Of a DNA stretch of 64,000 nt, positions 1 through 8,667 are shown one piece after another (the stretch's first letter is position 1; each line of letters starts with the position of its first letter). Source of the stretch: Spirosoma arboris (lineage in GTDB: Bacteria > Bacteroidota > Bacteroidia > Cytophagales > Spirosomataceae); the NCBI RefSeq assembly GCF_009754945.1, contig NZ_WPIN01000022.1:62001-126000 (forward strand), read 5' to 3'. The position numbers and the translations under genes are program-made. The notes beneath the pieces were generated by a model. That model was not told the DNA's origin and ran no database searches. It was given only the letters and a program-made list of their open reading frames with translations.

Positions 1-709
1 GGGTTTCGGCCTCTTTAAGATCGTGAAATTCCTCATTTGTCAGTGAAATCAACAGCTTATCTTCTACTTCTTTGCGGGTACGAAAACGGGCCGTAAGCTT
101 GCTTTCATCATACCGTTCGAAGTTGACCATACCCAAGTCGCGGATCACAAACTCGGTCATATTGTTGCCTCGATTACCGAAAAACAGGTATTTAACCATC
201 ATACCCTCGGCCTCGAAATTCATCCTTATGACTGTTTCGCGTGTGGTCAGGCTCGTAACAATCTCGCCGAAATCAAGTTCGTTTAATGCATAGCGTACAA
301 CACTTTCTTTCTTCTCTTTGGCCAATGCCTTAACTTCTTCCGGCTCTAAGGGCAGTAGATCGAGCAATTCGGGTTTCGTGAAAACGCTCAATGCAGCCTC
401 ACCCATAGCGGTGTGATTGGCGGATAACCGCTCAATGAATCCGGCGCTGAGAAGTTCGCCAACAGCTGCGGGTAAGTCAGTTATTTCGGTATACTGTAGT
501 TTGTTGATGCGAAAAAAGAGTCCTTTGCGATTGCTGAAACGGACATACAGGCACTGGGCATCGAGACTCAACTCGTCAAACCGGCGCACAAAATCCCATT
601 CAGCATCGTTCAATAAACCACCATACAGCCGTTTGACAAAGTCCAGCACATAGCGGAAATTGTCGAGGTAATACCGAGGGGTGAGAATAATTTTCTGTCG
701 TCCAACCAT
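1..709 (-). CDS. FAN1-like VRR-NUC nuclease, N-terminal part (cut by window edge)
   Basis: Reverse-strand reading frame from an ATG at 709 to the window edge, 236 codons with no stop. The N-terminus reads YYLDNFRYVLDFV, followed by LSLDAQCLYVRFSNRKG and then LQYTEI. This is the conserved start of FAN1-type nucleases, in which a SAP/helical region precedes the catalytic VRR-NUC domain. The family are structure-specific nucleases linked to interstrand crosslink repair. The catalytic domain lies outside the window, so intactness cannot be judged. The gene diverges from the membrane-protein pair that begins 29 bases away. The family call rests on remembered motif similarity only. Confidence 0.72.
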   Translation of the reverse strand, partial: MVGRQKIILTPRYYLDNFRYVLDFVKRLYGGLLNDAEWDFVRRFDELSLDAQCLYVRFSNRKGLFFRINKLQYTEITDLPAAVGELLSAGFIERLSANHTAMGEAALSVFTKPELLDLLPLEPEEVKALAKEKKESVVRYALNELDFGEIVTSLTTRETVIRMNFEAEGMMVKYLFFGNRGNNMTEFVIRDLGMVNFERYDESKLTARFRTRKEVEDKLLISLTNEEFHDLKEAET

Positions 710-738
710 GCTTTATAGTAACAAAAAAATACCTATTT

Positions 739-1716
739 ATGTCCCCAACTGACGTTCTAAATGAACTTAATAAGCAGGGTATTTTGCCACCAAAGCAGCA
801 GACCGAAATTGCAGCTATTGAGCAGAAAAGGCCCTTTTCGCTTCATTGGGAGCTCCGGTCAATGCTGTACATGGGCATCCTTCTATTGAGCTCAGGACTA
901 GGACTACTGGTTTATGATAACTTCGACCAGATTGGTCACGGTGCTTTGCTGGCGGCCATTGCATTGGCCTGTGTCGGGTGTTTCTACTTCGCCTGGCGGT
1001 ATCGACCCGACTGGACACTGAAAGAAACCAAAAGCCGGTCAACTTTCGGCGATTACGCCCTGATTTTGGCTTGCCTGTTATTTCTAACCCTCGAAGGATA
1101 TGCCCAATATGCCTACAATGTCTTCGGGAATCGCTACGGTCTGGTTACATTATTGCCTGCTTTATTATTTCTGCCACTCGCTTACCGCTTCGACCACCGG
1201 GGTATTTTAGGTATGGCCTTAACTGCGCTGATTTCATGGGTGGGCGTTACCGTGCGTCCGTTGGAACTGTATTTTAAAACCAACTTTTTTGACCAGGATA
1301 CTGTCTTTTCGGCCATTATACTTGCGCTTGTCCTGATTGGTGCCGCATTGATTCTTGATCGAAGGCGAATTAAACCTCACTTCACCTATACGTACCTGAC
1401 TATGGCCGGAAACCTATTGATGGTGGCACTATTGGGCGGTCTGTTCAACTTCGATGGGATGCGGTTGTGGTTTGCGCTGGGGCTGGCCGTAGCCTGTTTC
1501 GCCCTTGATCGCTATTCGAGACAGGATAGCTCATTTTTGTTCCTGCTGATGGCCGTGGTCTACGGTTACATTGGGACCACGTATCTATTTTTTCACTACA
1601 TGGATTTCAGTAGCGACGATCCCTATTTCTGGTATTTCATCGTGACAGGTATTGCGTTAGTCTATTATCTAATGAACCAGTTCACCAAACGAATCCGCAC
1701 CAATGAAAGCCTATAA
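739..1716 (+). CDS. DUF2157-type multi-pass membrane protein
   Basis: 325 residues. A short soluble N-terminus (about residues 1-35, with ELNKQGILPPKQ) resembles the start of DUF2157 proteins. It is followed by roughly nine to ten hydrophobic segments separated by short charged loops such as DRRRIK. No catalytic motif is visible. The next gene begins before this one ends (14-base overlap) and encodes a second protein of the same general build, so the two are probably co-translated and may form one membrane complex. Function is unknown; the DUF2157 assignment comes from the architecture and N-terminal pattern. Confidence 0.7.
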   Translation: MSPTDVLNELNKQGILPPKQQTEIAAIEQKRPFSLHWELRSMLYMGILLLSSGLGLLVYDNFDQIGHGALLAAIALACVGCFYFAWRYRPDWTLKETKSRSTFGDYALILACLLFLTLEGYAQYAYNVFGNRYGLVTLLPALLFLPLAYRFDHRGILGMALTALISWVGVTVRPLELYFKTNFFDQDTVFSAIILALVLIGAALILDRRRIKPHFTYTYLTMAGNLLMVALLGGLFNFDGMRLWFALGLAVACFALDRYSRQDSSFLFLLMAVVYGYIGTTYLFFHYMDFSSDDPYFWYFIVTGIALVYYLMNQFTKRIRTNESL

Positions 1717-2893
1717 CGAACAATGGATTTATAACCGCAACATTCTGGAGCAGGCCGAGCAATGGCATCGGCAAACGCTACTCTCCGACGAGCAGATGAC
1801 TGCTGTGCGAAAAGCATACCCGGTGGAGTTTCGGCAGACGAACGGCTTCCTCGAAATCGGGTTGTTTCTCTTTACAACGGTGGCTATTCTGGCTTGTTAT
1901 CTGCTGCCAGCCAGTATGTTCTCGCTATTTTCAGAATCATCAACGACCTATGGTGTATTTAACATCGCATTTGGGATTGCCGTGGGGCTGGTTGGGATGC
2001 TACTAATCAATCGGCGATTACTATACCGGAACGGGATTGATAATGCGTTTGTCGTGACGATGGCTGGCTTTTTGGCCTTCGGCTTCAACCAGTTTCTGCC
2101 CGATGGCCTTTCCCTTAGCGTCCATTGTTTCCTGACGCTGCCTTTACTGGTACTTATTCTCTGGTATTACGGCGATACGCTGATTGCTTTTCTTACGCTG
2201 GCGACATTCTATACTGCTGTTTTCGATGGATTGCTCAACTATAACTGGGGCAAAGGTGCCTTGCCGTTCGTCATGATGAGCATTTCACTTATCATATATG
2301 TAGTTGTTCGTCAGGTTATCATTCAAAATCCAAAGCAGGTATATTATACCGATCCGCTGAATCTGGCGCAGTGGATTGCGCTGATTGTGTTGGTCGCCAG
2401 TAGTAATTATTTTGTAGTGCGGGAATTGAACGGAATACTGCTGAAAACCAGCCTGATCGGTTCCAGACATATAGATGCTCCTGAACTTGGGTTACCATGG
2501 CTGTTTTGGTTTCTAACATTTGGCATTCCAGCCGTTTATGTATGGCAGGGATTAACCAAGAAGAACCGGATGTTGATAATTCTGGGCGTTTTGGGATTGA
2601 TTGCTGCCGTGGCAACTGCACATGAATACACGGCTCTTGTACCGCTCAATGTAGCCCTAACGATCGGTGGCTTGGTTTTGATTGGGATAGCTATTGTCGG
2701 TGTCCGCTATCTTCGTCAGCCAAAGTATGGCTTTACTGATGCACCCGACGACGATTCGCCAAACGAGTTTTTTATGAATGCGGCTACCGCTACTGTGGTT
2801 CAGGCTACAAGTTCGATCCATCATGGTCCAAAAAACGATCTTCGATTTGGCGACGGAGACTTTGGCGGGGCCGGCAGCGAAGGGAAGTATTGA
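1703..2893 (+). CDS. Multi-pass membrane protein paired with the DUF2157 protein
   Basis: 396 residues. A soluble N-terminal stretch (about residues 1-50) contains LLSDEQMTAVRKAYP, followed by about ten hydrophobic helices. The C-terminal tail of some 60 residues is soluble, Asp/Gly-rich and ends in GDGDFGGAGSEGKY. It overlaps the preceding gene by 14 bases, which points to translational coupling. Both proteins of the pair start with a helix-turn-like soluble segment and then a helix-rich membrane domain, so they could be distant paralogues. I recognise no enzyme motif. Function unknown. Confidence 0.65.
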   Translation: MKAYNEQWIYNRNILEQAEQWHRQTLLSDEQMTAVRKAYPVEFRQTNGFLEIGLFLFTTVAILACYLLPASMFSLFSESSTTYGVFNIAFGIAVGLVGMLLINRRLLYRNGIDNAFVVTMAGFLAFGFNQFLPDGLSLSVHCFLTLPLLVLILWYYGDTLIAFLTLATFYTAVFDGLLNYNWGKGALPFVMMSISLIIYVVVRQVIIQNPKQVYYTDPLNLAQWIALIVLVASSNYFVVRELNGILLKTSLIGSRHIDAPELGLPWLFWFLTFGIPAVYVWQGLTKKNRMLIILGVLGLIAAVATAHEYTALVPLNVALTIGGLVLIGIAIVGVRYLRQPKYGFTDAPDDDSPNEFFMNAATATVVQATSSIHHGPKNDLRFGDGDFGGAGSEGKY

Positions 2894-2917
2894 TGTGTAT
2901 AGAAATCGTTATCTTTG
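2890..2917 (+). promoter_or_regulatory. Bacteroidetes-type promoter of the vapBC pair
   Basis: TTG at 2890-2892, 17 bases, then TATCTTTG at 2910-2917. This matches the Bacteroidetes form TTG/TTTG - spacer - TAnnTTTG. It lies 19 bases before the antitoxin start codon, and the first box overlaps the end of the upstream membrane-protein gene. Confidence 0.55.
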
Positions 2918-2936
2918 TGTATAAATAAACTATCGT

Positions 2937-3152
2937 ATGCGAACTAATATTGATATAAGTGATGAACTGCTTCAGGTGGCAATGGAGATTAGTCATATAA
3001 AAACGAAGAAAGCAGTTGTTGAGCTGGCTCTGCAGGAATATATCAATATGATGCGTCGTAAGGATTTAGCGTCATTGTTTGGCCAGGTTGAATGGGAAGG
3101 TGATTTAAACCAAATTCGGACAGACACAACCTTAAATGAATGGGATCAATAA
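2937..3152 (+). CDS. vapB: VapB-like antitoxin
   Basis: 71 residues. The start MRTNIDISDELLQVAMEIS and the segment KKAVVELALQEYINMMRRKDL match the ribbon-helix-helix type N-terminus of the VapB (DUF2191-like) antitoxins that pair with PIN toxins. The C-terminus (GQVEWEGDLNQIRTD) is the region that normally wraps the toxin. The stop overlaps the PIN gene by 13 bases. As in other VapBC modules the antitoxin is expected to bind its own promoter with the toxin and repress it. The family identification is firm; activity is inferred. Confidence 0.85.
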   Translation: MRTNIDISDELLQVAMEISHIKTKKAVVELALQEYINMMRRKDLASLFGQVEWEGDLNQIRTDTTLNEWDQ

Positions 3153-3544
3153 TTGTTGATACATCTGTTTGGGTAGATTGCTTTCGAGGTGTTCAAGATG
3201 CTCGGACTGGCTTGGTTGCTGAATCATTGGCAGGTAAAGATCTGATTTGTTTAACGCCAACTATTTTGCAGGAGGTTTTGCAGGGTATACGTGATGATGG
3301 CCAGTTTGAACGAGTAAAACGGAATTTATTAGCATGCAAATTCCTACATATTGCCCCCGAAGATGCCGCTATTGAAGCTGCCAAACTATATCGCTTGCTT
3401 CGTAAAAAGGGCGTTACGATACGTAAACCCAATGATTGTCTCATTGCCCATTACGCCATCTTTTATGGTATTGAGGTATTGCATAATGATATTGACTTCG
3501 ATCAGATTGCCCTTCATACAGCCCTTCGAGTAACCGTTTTGTAA
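3140..3544 (+). CDS. vapC: VapC-like PIN-domain ribonuclease toxin
   Basis: 134 residues, the usual length for VapC. The PIN acidic residues are in place: Asp7 in IIVDTSVWVD, a Glu in TILQEVLQGI, Asp in PNDCLIAHYA, and the C-terminal NDIDFDQIA. PIN toxins are Mg-dependent RNases that typically cleave tRNA or rRNA. It overlaps the upstream VapB-like gene by 13 bases, so the two are a classic type II toxin-antitoxin operon. No frameshift or missing catalytic acid is visible, so the module looks intact. Confidence 0.88.
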   Translation: MGSIIVDTSVWVDCFRGVQDARTGLVAESLAGKDLICLTPTILQEVLQGIRDDGQFERVKRNLLACKFLHIAPEDAAIEAAKLYRLLRKKGVTIRKPNDCLIAHYAIFYGIEVLHNDIDFDQIALHTALRVTVL

Positions 3545-3564
3545 CGACAGCGATAAACTTCGCG

Positions 3565-3594
3565 TTTGCGTCTGCCGAAAAACTGCTAAGTTTG
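3565..3594 (+). promoter_or_regulatory. Bacteroidetes-type promoter of pgk
   Basis: TTTG at 3565-3568, 18 bases, then TAAGTTTG at 3587-3594, a full match to the TTTG-N(17-20)-TAnnTTTG form. The start codon of pgk follows 31 bases downstream. Confidence 0.65.
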
Positions 3595-3625
3595 GCCTCG
3601 CAAACCAACGACCATACGCAGTCGC

Positions 3626-4813
3626 ATGAAAACCGTAGATTCCTACAACTTTGCTGGCAAGAAAGCCCTCGTTCGGGTAGACTTCAACGTACCCCTCGAT
3701 AAGGCGTACAATATTACCGACGACACTCGTATTAAGGCCACCATTCCAACCGTTCTGAAAATTGTGAACGACGGTGGCTCTGCCATTTTGATGTCACACC
3801 TGGGTCGGCCAAAGGGTGGGCCTGAAGAAAAATATTCGCTTAAGCATCTGTTGCCCGCGTTGAAAGAAGCGTTTGGCCGCGAGGTAAAATTTGCGGACGA
3901 TTGCATTGGACAGTCGGCTACTGATTTGGCAGCTAGCTTGCAACCGGGCGAAATCCTGCTGCTCGAAAACCTTCGTTTTTACAAGGAAGAGGAAAAAGGC
4001 GATATAGAATTCGCGAAGAAACTCGCTAGTCTGGGCGATGTCTGGGTTAATGATGCCTTTGGAACCGCTCACCGTGCTCATGCCAGTACTGCTATAATGG
4101 GTCAGTTCTTTACGGATCGTGTGGCGGGTTATGTAATGGAAGCCGAGCTAGAGAATGCTAAAAAGGTGTTAGGCAATGCCGAACGTCCGTTCACGGCCAT
4201 CATGGGCGGAGCTAAAATCTCCGACAAGATCCTGATTATCGAGAAACTACTCGACAATGTGGACAACCTGATCATTGGTGGTGGTATGACGTATACCTTC
4301 ACGAAGGCACAGGGTGGACAGATTGGAAATTCGTTACTCGAGGCTGACAAACAAGAGCTAGCACTCGAATTGTTGAAAAAGGCGGAAGAGAAAGGCGTGA
4401 AAATCTACATGCCGCTCGATAATCTGTGTGCTGACTCATTCTCGAATGATGCCAACCGGCAGATTGTTCCGACGGGTCAGATTCCGGATGGCTGGCAGGG
4501 TCTGGACATTGGCCCCGAGACCATTAAACTATTTAGTGAGGTCGTTGCCAACTCTAAAACGGTCCTTTGGAATGGTCCAATGGGTGTATTTGAATTTGAA
4601 AATTTTGCCAAAGGCACCAATGCCATTGCCGAAGCCGTCGTGAAAGCAACCGAAGAAAACGGCGCTTTCTCGCTCATCGGCGGAGGTGATTCAGCGGCAG
4701 CTGTTAACCAGGCTGGTTACGGCGACCGTGTCAGCTACGTTTCAACCGGTGGTGGTGCGTTGTTGGAATACATGGAAGGCAAAGTACTGCCAGGTGTAGC
4801 AGCTCTGGAGTAG
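3626..4813 (+). CDS. pgk: Phosphoglycerate kinase
   Basis: 395 residues, a normal length for bacterial PGK. It catalyses the reversible transfer of phosphate from 1,3-bisphosphoglycerate to ADP in glycolysis and gluconeogenesis. Motifs in order: VRVDFNVPLD near the N-terminus, SHLGRPKGG (substrate-binding region), ENLRFYKEEEKGD, FGTAHRAHAST, the hinge-region GGAKISDKI, LWNGPMGVFE, and the nucleotide loop GGGDSAAAVNQ close to the C-terminus. It stands alone, with its own promoter-like boxes and a strong hairpin just after the stop codon. Intact. Confidence 0.98.
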   Translation: MKTVDSYNFAGKKALVRVDFNVPLDKAYNITDDTRIKATIPTVLKIVNDGGSAILMSHLGRPKGGPEEKYSLKHLLPALKEAFGREVKFADDCIGQSATDLAASLQPGEILLLENLRFYKEEEKGDIEFAKKLASLGDVWVNDAFGTAHRAHASTAIMGQFFTDRVAGYVMEAELENAKKVLGNAERPFTAIMGGAKISDKILIIEKLLDNVDNLIIGGGMTYTFTKAQGGQIGNSLLEADKQELALELLKKAEEKGVKIYMPLDNLCADSFSNDANRQIVPTGQIPDGWQGLDIGPETIKLFSEVVANSKTVLWNGPMGVFEFENFAKGTNAIAEAVVKATEENGAFSLIGGGDSAAAVNQAGYGDRVSYVSTGGGALLEYMEGKVLPGVAALE

Positions 4814-4832
4814 TTAGTAATAAAAATAGATA

Positions 4833-4880
4833 CGGCCAAACATACGCCATATCTTCAGATATATGGCGTATGTTTGGCCG
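4833..4880. terminator. Strong hairpin terminator between pgk and the TPR gene
   Basis: A perfect 20-bp stem (4833-4852 with 4861-4880) and an 8-base loop, followed on the + strand by TTTTG. It lies between two convergent genes (pgk ends at 4813, the TPR gene ends at 4888) and can serve both. Confidence 0.88.
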
Positions 4881-4887
4881 TTTTGCC

Positions 4888-6351
4888 TTACAACCCACTT
4901 AGTCCCGCTCTCGCTTTATTGTCTACGCTGTTTTTATACTCGTGGTGCTTGAAACTGAGGGCTTTCTGAAAAAACGATCGGGCATGCGTCCGGTCGTTTT
5001 TTTGTTGGTAAATATAGCCCAGTTGTAAGGCTGCCGTTGCTCCAAATGACAACTGATCGGGCTCACTGAGGGCGAGAGCACGGTTGAGGTAAGGAATGGC
5101 CGAGTCGGGCTCATTCCGACGTTGGTAGATGCGTCCCAGGCGGTAATTGTATTCTGCTTTTTCAGGTGTTAGGGAAAAGTTCGCATCACTATATGGGCGA
5201 AGGTAAGCCAGGGCACTATCCGTAAATCCACCATCCGAAGCTAGTCGTGCCCGCATCAGAATTTTCTGGTTAGGCGAGGCACCCTTTTTAAAATAGGCTT
5301 CAGCGAATTTCTGAGCAGCCTTGTCTGACTCGACCGTTGTCCGACCAACTGCTAATACCTTTTGCAAAAGAGGTGCGGCCTGCACGTCGATTTGATTAGG
5401 AGCTAACCACTGACAGAGAAACAACTTGTAATACGAATCCTTTAGGAAATTCTGACCTTTATAGGTGGCTAAAAATTGCCTGAAATGAGTCGTTGCAGTT
5501 GCATAGTCGCCTTTTTGAAGGTAAATATCGCCCAGGATATTTTCGATAACCGGCAGGGATTGATAGGCTGAACTCATGGGTCGTTTCGTCAGATAGGCAA
5601 GTGCTTGTTCGCTATGTCCATTTTTCTGTTCGATAGTGGCCCCGAAAAAATGCAGCAGTAGATTATCCGCATGCTCGCTAACTAACTGTTGAAGAGCTTG
5701 TTCATCAGAATCACCAAATTTCAGTACGTAAGCGCGCACCATCAAGTCGATCAGCCGGGCTTCGAGCTGGAAGGTCGGGTCCTGTTGCGCCCGTTGGAGT
5801 TCCTGTTGTCCCTGTTTGATATTACCATGAAGGCCCAGCAAATTGGCTACCCAACTATAATTGTCGGGTACCGAGCCAATCATAACATGTAGAGTACCAA
5901 GTGATTTGTAGGTCGGCAGGAAATTCGGAAACAGCTTCTGGTTTTCACTAAGTAGCTTGTAGGCCCGAATAACATCCCAACTTGCGCTAAGTTCTTTGCC
6001 AAATTTGAGTTTACTGAAAGCCCAGTGCAAACGTACTTCAGCCAGGAAGACCCGTTGCCAGGGCGAATTGTTGTCTAATTTTTTTAGCGCATCCAGCCGG
6101 TCGTCTTCACGGTCGCTCAGAGTAGCAAAGGCTCGGTCATCGTCGGAGGTGACGAGAAGGAGCATATCGGCATAATCATCCAGAAAGATGCGAACTCCAT
6201 TTTGTCCGATTTCCGTTGTCAGTGCCTGTTTAGCTGACTGAACTTTTAATTTTTGCAAATCGGCATAGGCGCGTTGTAAACCGGGAGTCCACACAAAGTC
6301 CTGAGCGTGGGCAGCGCTAATTGTCAACAGGAAAAGGAATAAATAGCGCAT
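4888..6351 (-). CDS. Secreted TPR-repeat protein
   Basis: 487 residues from the ATG at 6351, where a signal peptide begins (MRYLFLFLLTISAAHA, cleavage before QDF). A longer frame upstream crosses a terminator hairpin and is unlikely. The mature protein is helical with several tetratricopeptide repeats, clearest in the second half: LPVIENILGDIYLQKGDYATATTHFRQFL, AEYNYRLGRIYQRRNEPDSAIPYLNRAL and ALQLGYIYQQKNDRTHARSFFQKAL. TPR proteins act as protein-binding scaffolds, here probably in the periplasm. No enzyme domain is seen. Specific role unknown. Confidence 0.8.
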   Translation of the reverse strand: MRYLFLFLLTISAAHAQDFVWTPGLQRAYADLQKLKVQSAKQALTTEIGQNGVRIFLDDYADMLLLVTSDDDRAFATLSDREDDRLDALKKLDNNSPWQRVFLAEVRLHWAFSKLKFGKELSASWDVIRAYKLLSENQKLFPNFLPTYKSLGTLHVMIGSVPDNYSWVANLLGLHGNIKQGQQELQRAQQDPTFQLEARLIDLMVRAYVLKFGDSDEQALQQLVSEHADNLLLHFFGATIEQKNGHSEQALAYLTKRPMSSAYQSLPVIENILGDIYLQKGDYATATTHFRQFLATYKGQNFLKDSYYKLFLCQWLAPNQIDVQAAPLLQKVLAVGRTTVESDKAAQKFAEAYFKKGASPNQKILMRARLASDGGFTDSALAYLRPYSDANFSLTPEKAEYNYRLGRIYQRRNEPDSAIPYLNRALALSEPDQLSFGATAALQLGYIYQQKNDRTHARSFFQKALSFKHHEYKNSVDNKARAGLSGL

Positions 6352-6391
6352 TGTACCGGCTGGTTCAAGCCATAAAAACTGTAGGAAAGCA

Positions 6392-6419
6392 AAAAAGGTC
6401 GCCAATGGACGACCTTTTT
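6392..6419 (-). terminator. Terminator after the zinc-ribbon gene
   Basis: Stem AAAAAGGTCG (6392-6401) with CGACCTTTTT (6410-6419) and an 8-base loop. On the minus strand it ends in a run of T, 21 bases past the stop codon of the zinc-ribbon gene and before the TPR gene start. Confidence 0.8.
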
Positions 6420-6439
6420 CATTCAATGACTTAGTGAAA

Positions 6440-7195
6440 CTACCGTCCACGGCCCGTTGGAGCAGGCTCGGGAACACCTTCGACATCCGCGAAAATCCGT
6501 CCGCAGTGTTCGCAAACGATGATTTTCTTTTTGTCTTTAATATCAGCCTGACGCTGGGGTGGTACCACATTGAAGCAGCCACCACAAGCTCCGCGTTTCA
6601 CCATAACAACGGCCAGACCGTTGAGAGCGTTACCACGAATTTTGTTGTAAGAATTCAACAAACGTGGCTCAATGGTAGTCGCCTGATGATCGCGTTGCTT
6701 GATGATTTCTTTCTCTTCTTCCTGGCTTTCCGACGTGATCTGATCGAGTTCCTGCTTTTTAGCTTTCAGGTCTTCTTTCCGCTCGTTAAGAGCCGCCTGG
6801 GTCGTTTTGATTTCTTCTTCTTTGCCCCGAACGCGGAATTGAGCTTCGTTCGCCCGTTTTTCAACCAGTTCGATTTCAAGCGATTGTAGTTCAATTTCCT
6901 TAGAAATAGCGTCGAATTCGCGGTTGTTCCGAACGTTCATCTGCTGATCCTTATATTTAGTGATCAGCTTTTCGGCATCTTTTTTAGCAACGCGATTGCG
7001 CTCAATTTCTTCTTCTAATGTCTTGATTTCGCTTTGAAACTTACCAATCCGGGTTTCGAAGCCAGCGATGTCATCTTCCAGATCGCGTACCTCTTCAGGC
7101 AATCCACCGCGAATTTTGATTAGTTCATCTAGTTGAGAATCAAGAGATTGTAGTTTCAGGAGAGCATCTAATTTTTGCGCAATCGTCAGTTCCAT
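6440..7195 (-). CDS. C4-type zinc-ribbon coiled-coil protein (DUF164 family)
   Basis: 251 residues. Residues about 10-180 form a long charged coiled coil (ELIKIRGGLPEEVRDLEDDIAGFETRIGKF onward). The C-terminus holds a C4 zinc ribbon: CGGC, a 19-residue spacer around NVVPPQRQADI, then CEHC. This is the architecture of the DUF164 / zf-RING_7 family, found across bacteria and frequently next to a Nif3-like gene, as here (the nif3-like gene lies 116 bases upstream on the same strand). A nucleic-acid-associated role has been suggested for the family. It is followed by its own terminator. Confidence 0.88.
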   Translation of the reverse strand: MELTIAQKLDALLKLQSLDSQLDELIKIRGGLPEEVRDLEDDIAGFETRIGKFQSEIKTLEEEIERNRVAKKDAEKLITKYKDQQMNVRNNREFDAISKEIELQSLEIELVEKRANEAQFRVRGKEEEIKTTQAALNERKEDLKAKKQELDQITSESQEEEKEIIKQRDHQATTIEPRLLNSYNKIRGNALNGLAVVMVKRGACGGCFNVVPPQRQADIKDKKKIIVCEHCGRIFADVEGVPEPAPTGRGR

Positions 7196-7204
7196 TCGGA
7201 GATT

Positions 7205-7316
7205 TGTGTTTTAATGTATAATGAATAATGTTTAATGTATAATGAGATCTATGCTAACTGTCTGAAAATTAATAAATTCAGGGTTTTACATTATTCACTA
7301 TACACTATTCATTAAA
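7205..7316. repeat. AT-rich repeated intergenic sequence
   Basis: Short repeats of the form AATGTATAATG and TTATTCACTATACA fill the gap between the nif3-like and zinc-ribbon genes. The left half (around 7211-7245) and the right half (around 7287-7314) are partly complementary, so a weak AT-rich stem-loop is possible. No gene is seen in it. Confidence 0.45.
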
Positions 7317-8409
7317 AGTATCGAACCGGATTTGTGTCGGTTTCAGATAAAATTACCGCAAAAGTAGTAAATTTTTTTGCCAAATGCCCGAAAATCAATT
7401 CTTTCGTAAATACCTCGCTTTCATAGTGCCCAATATCGCAGATACAAATACGACCGTCGGCGTCGAAAAACTCGTGGTATTTGTAATCGGCAGTAACAAA
7501 CACGTCGGCTCCAGCCCGAAGTGCATCGGGTAATAGGAAACTTCCTACACCCCCACACACGGCTATGCGTTTGATCGGATGGTTAGGCAAAGGGGTGTAT
7601 CGGATCAGGTTCAACGCCATATGCTGTTTCAGGTACGAAAGCCACTGTGCGCTTTCCAGCGGTTCAGTCAGTTCACCTACCGCCCCCGAACCAACTGTCT
7701 GATTGGCATTATTAAGTGGATAGAGATCGTACGCTGGAACCTCATACGAATGGGCACTCTTCATGGCGGCCACGATAGAGTTTTCCAGGTACGTTGGCAG
7801 AAGCACTTCCAACCGTTGTTCATTGACCGTTTCATCCTGATCAATTACCCCAACCGTTGGGTTGGCTCCGGGTAATGGTTTAAACGTCCCTTCGCCATTT
7901 ACGCGAAATGAACAGTGCTCATATGTATCAATGCGCCCCCCTCCTGCTTCATAGATAGCAGTCAATACGGCACTTAAATTGGAATCGGGTACGAACACGA
8001 CCAGTTTGCTCAATACCTGCGATTTAGGGGCTAATACCCGCACATTTTGGAGCTTGAGTTTTTCCGCAATCTTGAAATTGACGCCACCAGTTACATTGTC
8101 TAAGTTAGTGTGCGCGGCATAGATGGCAATGTCATGTTTTATGGCTTTGATTACTGTTCGCTCAACGTAGGTTTTACCATTCAGCTTTTTTAAGCCTTTG
8201 AACACAATCGGATGGTGTGCCACAATAAGATTACATCCTTTGGCAATAGCCTCATCCACAACGGTTTCGGTTGTATCGAGCGTCACTAAAACTCCCGTAA
8301 TTTCGACCGAAGGGTCCCCCACGATTAAACCTGAATTGTCGTACGATTCCTGGTAGGCAAGTGGAGCGAGCGATTCGAGATACGAAGTCAGTTGACGAAT
8401 TTGAGGCAT
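7312..8409 (-). CDS. Nif3-like dinuclear metal-centre protein (GTP cyclohydrolase I type 2 homologue)
   Basis: 365 residues, the long form of the NIF3/YbgI family that carries an inserted PII/CutA-like domain (about residues 125-235, SKLVVFVPDSNLSAVLTAIYEAGGGRIDTYEHCSF). Metal-site motifs flank the insert: VAHHPIVFKG and YAAHTNLDNV in the N-terminal half, and VTADYKYHEFF with DIGHYESE near the C-terminus. The proteins form toroidal hexamers with two metals per subunit; the true substrate is unsettled. It lies upstream of the DUF164 zinc-ribbon gene, a recurrent pairing. A TACTTTTG box on the minus strand (8460-8453) is a candidate -7 element, 44 bases before the start. Confidence 0.92.
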   Translation of the reverse strand: MPQIRQLTSYLESLAPLAYQESYDNSGLIVGDPSVEITGVLVTLDTTETVVDEAIAKGCNLIVAHHPIVFKGLKKLNGKTYVERTVIKAIKHDIAIYAAHTNLDNVTGGVNFKIAEKLKLQNVRVLAPKSQVLSKLVVFVPDSNLSAVLTAIYEAGGGRIDTYEHCSFRVNGEGTFKPLPGANPTVGVIDQDETVNEQRLEVLLPTYLENSIVAAMKSAHSYEVPAYDLYPLNNANQTVGSGAVGELTEPLESAQWLSYLKQHMALNLIRYTPLPNHPIKRIAVCGGVGSFLLPDALRAGADVFVTADYKYHEFFDADGRICICDIGHYESEVFTKELIFGHLAKKFTTFAVILSETDTNPVRYF

Positions 8410-8593
8410 ATGGGCAATACAGGCTAACTTGGATAAGTGGCAATAAAGTTTGCAAAAGTAACGACGTTTATTGGAAGGCCTCAGTACAACGGTTGAACTT
8501 TAGCGTCAATTCGCGCTGCTGCGTCGAATTGCACGATCAGTCTAATTTGTCAGTTTTATTTTCCGCTTTTTTAAACAGCATACAGCAAAGTAA

Positions 8594-8667
8594 GACTTTC
8601 GCTCAGCGCCGTGCCACGGTTCTAGTAAGCGCCATAACTAACCGTGGCACGGCGCTGAGCGAAAGTC
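8594..8667. repeat. Perfect 28-bp inverted repeat
   Basis: Arms 8594-8621 and 8640-8667 are perfectly complementary over 28 bases with an 18-base loop. It lies between the divergent nif3-like and PfkB genes, so it is not at the end of either. The arms are GC-richer than their surroundings. The rest of 8410-9036 (627 bases) shows no convincing gene. It could be a mobile hairpin element or a regulatory RNA stem. Confidence 0.85.

Noticed and set aside
6352..6585. 78-residue N-terminal extension of the TPR protein
   Set aside because: It crosses the terminator hairpin and the zinc-ribbon gene, while the ATG at 6351 starts a clear signal peptide.
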